This document shows, in pieces, positions 56,468 to 64,000 of a DNA stretch of 64,000 nucleotides; position 1 is the first letter of the stretch; each line of letters opens with the position of its first letter. The DNA comes from Zygnema cylindricum (lineage: Eukaryota; Streptophyta; Zygnematophyceae; Zygnematales; Zygnemataceae). A program made the translations under genes and the position numbers. The DNA is taken from the NCBI GenBank assembly GCA_037447655.1, contig JBBHKE010003303.1, positions 26,716-90,715 on the forward strand, in the 5' to 3' direction. The notes under the pieces are model-generated. The model was given only the letters and a program-made list of their open reading frames with translations. It did not search any database and was not told where the DNA came from.

Positions 56468-58003
56468 TGTTGTTCTTTGGTCTATAATAGACCGCAGAAG
56501 TGACCCAAACTATCAACCGTAAAGCTAAGCAAATCTAGTCCAATGAACAATTCTTTGAAATGAATGCCCTCCAAATAAATGAATGCATTCCCAAATGCAT
56601 TACCAGAAAATCCCCATCAGACACACCATAGGTCTCCCAAAAACACAGATCAGACTACCAAAGGTCTGCAAAGTTGCGACCATTTCACACAGACCAAACA
56701 CCCATAGGTTTGCAAATCTGTGGAAAACCTAGGACCACCCTAGGACAAATGCATACACAGATGCATTAAACAAAAAGACAAATACACTAACAATGCATGA
56801 CAAACAATATAAAATAGCATATATAAATATTAATAAACAATGCACCACACATAAACAAAAGTATCATCAAATAATCAAAGTATCATTTAAATGTAAGACC
56901 TAATCGACAACCCTAAATTGCTACATCTTTGGTCCTTGCTTTTCTAACCAGCATTGATGATGTCTCTAACAAAGCTCATGGCTATATATACACTTGTAAG
57001 CTGTCAATCAAACATGTAACTGTTACTAAGACCTACTTAAGCGTAATAAACTACCACTAAGAGTAATTTAACAGTAAGCGTATACCTAAGAGTTAAACAA
57101 TCATAAGAGTACACTTGTCTACAAGTACGACACTACACACACACGCTAATTAAGTTGTCGAAACCCTAAGCCGTTTAATAATACGTCCCACAATAAAAAC
57201 CTTTGCAAAACAGCGGCGGACGCCGTCCGCCGTCAGAAGGTAACATAATCCGCTTAAATACAAACTGAAAAGTCAACACTAATTTATTAATACAAATAGG
57301 ACAAAGCAATGTTGTTCCAAATATTTATAATACCACACAATCGTACAGAATTGTATGATGAGTCATTCTGAGTCACTCAACGAAACTCTTTGATTTTCGT
57401 CAAAGAATACAGGACGTCTAAAATGTACATCTTGTGATTTGACGCGATTTGACGTCCCCACTCCTTGAAAAATAATGGCGGCCTTTGTCCGCCGTCCGTA
57501 TCTATTATTCGCACCCTCGATGTCGTGCCACGTGGTCCCAAAGTCCACTTGATGAAACGATGTCAAACCATCCAAATCTTTTCATACCGTAATCACGTAG
57601 TTTGTCGTAAATGTCGCCTGCCGAAATTAGAGTACACCTGTCAAATATGACGAACCGTACCGGCGGCGTCCCATTTAATAAATGTCGTCTGTCCCATTAT
57701 GCACCGTACGACTGGCGTACATACACAAATATTACGTAAATTTTACATCGAATCGTTTCGCGATCCTCCGTTCATTTCTCCAACGCATTCCATAAATTAC
57801 GTGCGTTGGTTCGCGTCACTCAATTTGATTCCGTACGTCACAAAAACAATTCGTACCATTACTCCCCCAATCGGCAAATCCATTCGAACCTCCACAGTAA
57901 ACCTAGTCAGTATCTACGCATTAAAATCGCGCCAAGTATGCACGAAACGTCGCGTACGCATGAAATATCGCGTACGCACGAAAATAACTTTTCAAAAACA
58001 ACA
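56468..58003 (-). repeat. LTR (family R), solo
   Basis: Third copy of the family R LTR. On the - strand it runs TGTTGTTTTTGAAAAG ... ACCAAAGAACAACA, that is TG...CA. Left of it there is no primer site or internal region. On the right it has the same flank (CCGCC|CCATGTGG) as the 5' LTR of 48823-53909, but the left flank lacks CCGCC. Confidence 0.82.
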
Positions 58004-58669
58004 CCGCCCCATGTGGCTAAGTACGTGTTTTTTTTCTGTCTGTTTCCTTTAAAACCTAGCGTTGTATTGCTAAAGTTGTAACCGTACGAAGTAGTCGCAA
58101 AGTTGTAGAGTACAATTTTGTCATTCCAAACTTAGGGTAATTTTGCATGTGTTAAAGTTATAGTTTTTTATTGTTGTTTTCCCGCATAACTTAGAAAAAA
58201 TAATGAGAAAATCCGCAGCCGTACCAAAAAATTGAAACTACCACCGTACAAGTTGCGTTACCTTGAAACTTTATATGTACTGCAGTTTTTCGTCTAGCAC
58301 GATGCAATTTGTCGTCTAGCGCATTTCGACCCACTTTTGCGTCCTTCCAGCTTATGTTCAAACTTTACATTAAATCATCTTGAGAGGTGATTTTATATAA
58401 AATTTACATGAGGTGAGCGAATAGGCAAATGATGTCGCACGTGTCGGAAGTTTTTGACATTTTTTGTGCGCAGAGTACAAAAAAACAACCAGTGCACGTT
58501 TCTAGCCTGTGCATACTGTTTTCCGTGCGCTAATTTCCGTATAGGGGCCATGGAGGGGTCTCGACCAACAAACGTCATTTTGCAAAAGAGAAAACTGTGA
58601 AAGCGCCTCTCTCTCTCTCCCTCTCCCACTACCGCGTCTATCTCACAATTCTTGCAATGAAAGAACGTC
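57737..58669 (+). repeat. segmental duplicate, copy 2 (of 53641-54574)
   Basis: See 53641-54574. The shared right limit is exactly where a family A LTR fragment interrupts copy 1. Confidence 0.9.
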
Positions 58670-58849
58670 AATAGTGGTATCAAGTGAAATGCATCCAGAA
58701 ACGATTTCTTTTGACTATCTTTGGGCATATTTTGATGGCAAGTAGATTGAGAAATGACTAAAAATCACAATCGAGAAACAATGGCGTAAAGTTTAAAATT
58801 TATGACATCGACGCTGTCATAATTGAGTGTGACGTCAAAATTGTTGGTT

Positions 58850-59578
58850 TCAAAGCTTTATCCTCGGTAGATAAGGCTGTGAGGGGAGGTTTACTACTTA
58901 GAATATCTTTGGGTCCTTGAAGTTGTAATACTTACCTTGTATAGTGTGCCAGTGGGTTGGTAACTCTGGAGTGTATTGTACGCTCACATAGACACGCGTC
59001 ATACGCTCACATAGACACGCGTCAGTATAAGAGACAACACAGAAAAAGCGGAGTATACCTGGACACATGTAACACATCGAACGAAGTCAAACCGGCGCAT
59101 CGGACGGACGAAAAAGAAAACCGGACATCTTGGAAAACAAGCGTGAAAAACAAATACAGGACGTCGATTGGAATTGAACTAATGGTTACGATTTGAGTGT
59201 GGACCACAGGAGAAGAGGTGCTCCGTAAGCACCCCAAATATTCGTACAGGATTAACCACAGCCGGTTGGACTTATTTGACTGTTGCTGACTAAGCAGATA
59301 TTTTTGCCGACTCATAACTTATCGGTTGGTTGGCCGTTTTCAGTGATTCTTTTTGCTACGGACTCAAGGGAGTCCAAGCTGGACAAGGGTGCAGTCAAAT
59401 TGTCAATGTGACTTTTTGGGCAGCAGTGGTTGTGGCTTGAAGTGGGTTAGTTAAATACTATCTAGAGGCTTCCTGTATTCTGTAGTCCAATGGAGGACAC
59501 AGAATTGCATCGACACTAACTAGATAAGCTTCTTGAGATCTACCTACTCTGAGGAACAACGGAGGTCTCAAAGTTTGA
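58850..59578 (+). repeat. 5' LTR (family A), 5'-truncated
   Basis: The 3' part matches 61464-62748: GATTCTTTTTGCT-CGGACTCA (59345), the dyad GGACTCAAGGGAGTCC (59360-59375), and ACTAACTAGATAAGCTTCTTGAGA up to TTTGA. The first part, with the tRNA-like hairpin, is missing; the left border is approximate. A 24-bp direct repeat (CGCTCACATAGACACGCGTCA) is at 58981-59025. Confidence 0.72.
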
Positions 59579-59595
59579 AGTTATGGGCCCACCAC
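59579..59595 (+). other. primer-binding site overlapping gag start
   Basis: AGTTATGGGCCCACCAC directly after the LTR. It complements the anticodon arm of plant initiator tRNA-Met over 16 bases, and its ATG (59583-59585) is the first codon of gag (MGPPP). Confidence 0.7.
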
Positions 59596-61463
59596 CTAAG
59601 GTGCTTAAGTTTGATGGAATAGACTTCACTTATTTGGAGTTTACGATGGAGAGATTGCTATTCGAAAAACACTTATTTGGAATTGTTTCGGGACAAGTGA
59701 GGTGTCCGCCATCGAGCTTTGGTGGAGCTCACTATAGAGATTCATCTGGGGCTTCCCAGAAAAAACCAACCGGATTTCAGATGCAACAGAAGGTGAAGGG
59801 AAAATCATTGCCATGGAAGGGGGAAAAGGGGAGAAAGGGAAAGAAACACCTATGATGAGGGGAGCTAGGCTCTCGGATACGGTTTCACTTGTAGGGGTTA
59901 TAACTAAAACTGAAGAAACTGACAGTAGAATTTGGGAGTATAAGAACACTATAGCAAAACATCTCATACTTAGAAATGTGTCCAAGTCCATAGCTATCAA
60001 TCTTTTAAATCTAACGAAGTCTTCAAAAAGTTGGGAAAAACTAAGACAAATTTATAACAGTGAGACATTACAAAGGCAGCAGTTAGTAAAACATGAAATA
60101 AGGGCTTATGTTTATAAAGGCGATAGCATGATAGCGGTTTGCAATGATATTGCTGCGTTACATGTTGAGCTTGCTAGTGCGGGATATGAATAATCTGAGG
60201 AGAGAAAGATTAACACACTAATCATGAAACTCCTAGATGAGTACGAAAACATCATTAACCATATGCAAAAAATGGATGGCTTCTCATTGACTTGGAGCAT
60301 TACCATAGGGATAATTCTTGTGAGCGAAAGCACTTTGGAGCTTCGTAGGGGAAGTAACAGGGTGAATGCACTAACAGTTGGTGGTGACGGACGGAAGCGT
60401 GATGAGAGGAACGGCGGTGACGAGCGAAAGCATGATGAGAGGAAGAAAGACAAAGGTAAACCCTATCAAAATTTTGGTGGAAAGAGAGGGAGAGGAAAAG
60501 AAAGGGGAGCTTTGAAAAATGGGGTTTGCTTTTTTTGTAGGGAGCCAGGTCACTATATGGAGGAGTGTCCTAGTGCGGAAGAAATTAGAAATTGGAATGT
60601 TTAAGAGGAGAAACAAAGGGAAGAGGAGAACGAGGATGAATATTTTTTGGAGCTTCTCCGCAATGGTAATATGGGGAAGAAAGAAAAGCACACAAAATTC
60701 CACGAAAGCAACCGTGGGCTTTTGGAGGTATAAGGGAATACAAGAGAGAGGAGAAACTTGAGGGAGATCAAATTATTGAAGATAGTTTCATAGATATTTT
60801 GGAAACAGAATACTGGTCGGAAATGGAGACTTCAACGGATTCCGAGGAAAGGGGAGAAGTAAATATAAACAGGGCTCTAAAGGATAAGGGAGAAGAGGAA
60901 TATTTGGTTAAAAGTTTAGGGGAGGAGAAATATATTTTGGGAATAAAAATAGAAAGTGATAGTGGAAAGAATTGAGTGGGAGAGAGTGAGGAAAGTTCAA
61001 AAATGGGGTAATTATCATAGATAAAAATATGAGTACGGAAGATGTAGATTTTATGAGGAATTTTGTGGGGACTCTTGATTTAAGGATAATTTTGGTGGGT
61101 AATGGTTTTGACATCACTAATGGGAGTGATGCGATCTATGAAGGTGTGCCCGTAAAAGGGTTAGCATCTGGGTGTGTGTTGCAGATTGGAGATGGGGCTG
61201 ACTCTTTGAATTGCAAGAGGAAAATTGGATTTTGTGTGGATGTAAAAGAGATGAGGTGGATAAAATCTTTGTTCGGATTTATGAAAAGTGGGATGCTAAA
61301 TAAAGTGTGTGAACAACAAGATGCATTTTTTATTTCAGGTCATCTAATAGACCTATTTGAGTATGAGGTTGTTTACTTAAAGTTTTATCCGAAGAAAGAA
61401 AGAAGAAAAAAAAAATGTATTTTGTAGGAGTTGAAAGGAAAGTTTACAAGAAAATAAGGGGAG
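59583..61463 (+). pseudogene. copia internal region with gag and RNase H only
   Basis: Gag starts MGPPPKVLKFDGIDFTYLEF (59583) and runs, with frameshifts near 59830 and a stop at 60192, to a CCHC knuckle CFFCREPGHYMEEC (60527-60568). Protease, integrase and RT are absent. From about 61020 a decayed RNase H region follows (DAIYEGVPVKGLASGCVLQI, VKEMRWIKSLFG). A purine tract AATAAGGGGAG abuts the next LTR at 61464. It is a non-autonomous, dead derivative. Confidence 0.85.
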
Positions 61464-62748
61464 TGTTGAAATGTATGTATTTTCTAGGTCTGAATAAAGG
61501 GAAAATTAATAAAGAGGAAGTCAGCAAAAGCAGCCTGCCTCTTGCTCCACTCTCCAAACCCCCACACTTGTCGCAGTCACTGAAGGTTGGAGAGACAGCT
61601 AGAGCCCTAGCTGCTCATGCTGCCTAGAGAGAGACACAGACTGTAGTTTTTGTTAGTTTTACCAAAACTGTCTTGACGGACCTAGGATTTGATCCTGGTA
61701 CTTGCAGTCCGTCAAGAAACAGGTAGCCGGTAGCTTTATCCTGTAGTCTAGGACCTATGCTTGAACATATAGGGTACCATAAATTTACAAACATAAATAA
61801 GTTAGACTAATTATTTTAACGGCATAGTAAGACATAAAAGCAGTTTGTATTATGCGGACTACGGGTTATCTCGAAACAGATATTGCGCATTTGTTTCAAA
61901 TGTGAAACAAATATCGCGCATTTTTTTAAAATATAAAACAAATATTGCGCAATTATTTAAACCGACAATTTCAAATGTCGGTCTAAATCTTACGGCCGTG
62001 GTGCGAGCCGGGATTCCGGAGTGGACGACTTGGCGTTTTCGGGCACCACCACTTTGAATGACACGTGGCAAGATCCAGGAGGATTGAGGGATTTTCGAAA
62101 CGCAAGATGATAATTCTGAATTTGACAAATGTCACATTATGGCAATGTCGTACATTGACCGTACAAAAAGTACACCGGTGCCTGTACTTTCTTGTACGAT
62201 ACAATTTTACGATTGGACCGTAATTTAATACTAGGGAGCTTAGAGAGGGGTTTTAGGACTTAGAATAATTTTGCCAGGTAGTCGCCTCTCTCCCATAGAG
62301 CATCTGTATAAATAGGCAAACTTTGTCATTTAATTAACACTCACTCAGTGGACCATTTTCAATGATTCTTTTTGCTGCGGACTCAGGGGAGTCCACGCTG
62401 CACAGGGTCTAGTCGCTCAAAATTTTTGCCTGCCACGGTGACTGCATTTGTAAGGGAAAGTCAAAGTGGGTGAATGTGTCCAAAAATCATATTCTAACTT
62501 TGCATTCTGTGCATTTCTAAGGGAGAGTTAAAGTGGGTGAATGTGTCCAAAACTCATATTCTAATTTTGCATTCTGTGGTGGAATTGAGCCTACATAAAT
62601 TCTTATTTCACATGGGTGAAGTTGTATTGGGGTTCTGATTTTCAAAGGGTCAATCATTTGGGATTGTATCAACTAAGAGTCGACACTAACTAGATAAGCT
62701 TCTTGAGAGTTGCCTACTCTGAGGACCAATGGAGGTATTAGAGTTTCA
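61464..62748 (+). repeat. full LTR (family A) shared by two tandem copia units, 1285 bp
   Basis: Starts TGTTGAAATG right after a polypurine tract and ends GAGTTTCA right before a primer site. It therefore serves as 3' LTR of the unit on the left and 5' LTR of the unit on the right. TATAAATA lies at 62307, and about 70 bp later the dyad GGACTCAGGGGAGTCC (62379-62394), probably near the start of the R region. The tRNA-like hairpin is at 61672-61716. An imperfect duplication of about 70 bp (AAGGGA-AGT-AAAGTGGGTGAATGTG) lies at 62450-62575. Confidence 0.85.
61672..61716. other. hairpin with tRNA T-arm-like loop in LTR (family A)
   Basis: Outer arms CTTGACGGAC and GTCCGTCAAG form a perfect 10-bp stem. 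The inner stem AGGAT-TTG-ATCCT and the loop word GTAC-T-C are the same as at 48102-48142, while nearly all outer-stem bases differ. The pairing is kept although the sequence changed. Confidence 0.68.
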
Positions 62749-62765
62749 GGTTATGGGCCCACCAC
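62749..62765 (+). other. primer-binding site overlapping gag start
   Basis: GGTTATGGGCCCACCAC follows the LTR end CA without a gap and complements the anticodon stem-loop of initiator tRNA-Met. The ATG at 62753 is in frame with gag, as is an earlier ATG inside the LTR (62729). Confidence 0.75.
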
Positions 62766-64000
62766 CTAGGATGCCTGTGTTTAATAGAACAGACTTCACT
62801 TATTGGGAGTTTACGATGGAGAGATTGCTATTCGAAAAGCACTTATGGGGAATTGTTTCAGGACAAGTGAGGTGTCCGCCATCGGGCTTTGGTGGAGCTC
62901 ACTACGAAGATTCATTTGGGGCTTCCCAGAAAACCAACCGGATTTCAGATGCAACTGAAGGTGAAAGGAAATCATTGCCATAGAAGGGGGAAAAGGGGAG
63001 AAAGGGAAAGAAACACCTATGATGAGGGGAGCTAGGCTCTCGGATACGGCCCCACTTGTAGGAGTTATAACTAAAATTGAAGAAATTGAAAGTAAAATTT
63101 GGGAGTATAAGAACACTATAGTAAAACATCTCATACTTAGAAATGTGTCTAAGTCCATAGCTATCACTCTTTTAAATCTAACGAAGTCTTCAAAAATTTG
63201 GGAAACACTAGGACAAATTTTAGAAGAGTGAGACTATACAGAGGCGGCATTTAGTTAAACAGGAAATAGGGGCTTATGTTTATAAAGGCGCAAGCATTGA
63301 AGAGTTTTGCAATGATATTGCTGCGTTATATGTTGAGCTTGCTAGTGCGGGATATATAGAATCTGAGGAGAGAAAGATTAACACACTAATCATGAAACTC
63401 CCACATGGGGACGAAAGCATCAATAACCGTATGCACGAAATGGATGGCTCCTCATGGACTTGGACCATTACAATGGGGATAATTCTTGTGAGGGAGAGCA
63501 CTTTGGAGCTTCGTAGGGGAAGTAACAGGGTGAATGCACTAAAGCTGGTGACTATTCCTTACAGGCAAGTAGTGAGAAGCTTAATCTATTTTATGAATTG
63601 TACCCGATCGGATTTAGCTGCAGCAGTAGGAGTGCTGAGTAAAAGTCTAAATGCTCCCACTAACAAGGATTAGGAGGCAACTAAGAGAGTCCTTAGATAT
63701 TTCATAAGAAATAGGGATCTATGGTTGCATTTGGGTGGGGAGAATACTGACATCACTACTTGGAGTGATGCCAGTTATGGTGATGCTCCGATGAGGAGAT
63801 GTACTTCAGGATATGTATTATATGTGGGTGATTGGGGTTGCTGTTGGAGTAGCAAACGGCAAAAGGTTATTGCTCAGTCCACCATGGAGGCTGAGTATAT
63901 GGCCTCTTGCTCTGCTATAAAAGAATTGATGTGGGTCAAGTCTTTGCTTGGTGAGCTTAGTTACCTTAAGAGTGGTGTGCATAATTTTTTTTGTGATAAT
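62753..64000 (+). pseudogene. copia internal region, gag fused to RT-end/RNase H
   Basis: Gag (MGPPPRMPVFNRTDFTYWEF) is close to that at 59583, with frameshifts near 62980 and 63230. At about 63540 gag NRVNAL is joined in frame to LVTIPYRQVVRSLIYFMNCT, the start of the region before RNase H; the zinc knuckle, protease, integrase and RT core are deleted. The frame meets TAG at 63671, then continues with TTWSDASYGD, QSTMEAEYMASCSA and FFCDN to the window edge. The 3' LTR is outside. Confidence 0.87.

Overview
The window looks like nuclear DNA of a streptophyte (plant lineage) with a large, repeat-rich genome. The evidence is two leucine-rich-repeat receptor kinases of plant type, G-box promoter clusters, GT-AG introns with T-rich tracts, and many nested Ty1-copia, hAT and TA-target elements. 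A run of 105 N shows it is a draft assembly. I cannot name the species.

Host genes are sparse. (1) 395-1888 (+): the last two exons of a GPI mannosyltransferase 2 (PIG-V/Gpi18) gene, with a very long Glu/Arg-rich insertion. (2) 5057-5776 (+): three short exons matching the N-terminus of a histone-deacetylase superfamily protein; the reading stops just before a 5.3-kb copia element. (3) 11626-12752 (+): the last two exons of a secreted-type LysM gene, with decayed copies of its tail downstream and no recognisable 5' exons. (4) 20718-25099 (+): an intact-looking two-exon LRR receptor kinase (about 1240 aa). (5) 35678-40026 (-): its paralogue with the same intron position, carrying one extra base. 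The two kinases lie tail to tail. Each has a pyrimidine-rich leader before its ATG.

The rest is mostly mobile DNA. A dead copia (5834-11122, - strand) contains a 245-bp LTR-like insertion that carries a TATA box followed by a tRNA-like sequence. A family of TA-target MITEs (CACCG ends) occurs at 3.2, 15.6, 16.0, 16.4, 18.3, 28.2 and 31.0 kb, one copy inserted in another. A hAT element (44565-47557) and its small derivative (43748-44215) both have 8-bp target duplications. From 47.9 kb on there is a stack of LTR elements: a coding-free retroelement (48823-53909), solo, truncated and duplicated LTRs, and a tandem LTR-gag-LTR-gag copia array (58.85 kb to the window end).

Recurring themes: (a) copia-type elements here appear to be primed by the anticodon region of initiator tRNA (site GGTTATGGGCC...), and in one family the gag ATG lies inside that site; (b) LTRs of at least two families contain tRNA-like segments, one with covarying stems; (c) insertions can be ordered in time because flanks rejoin across them.
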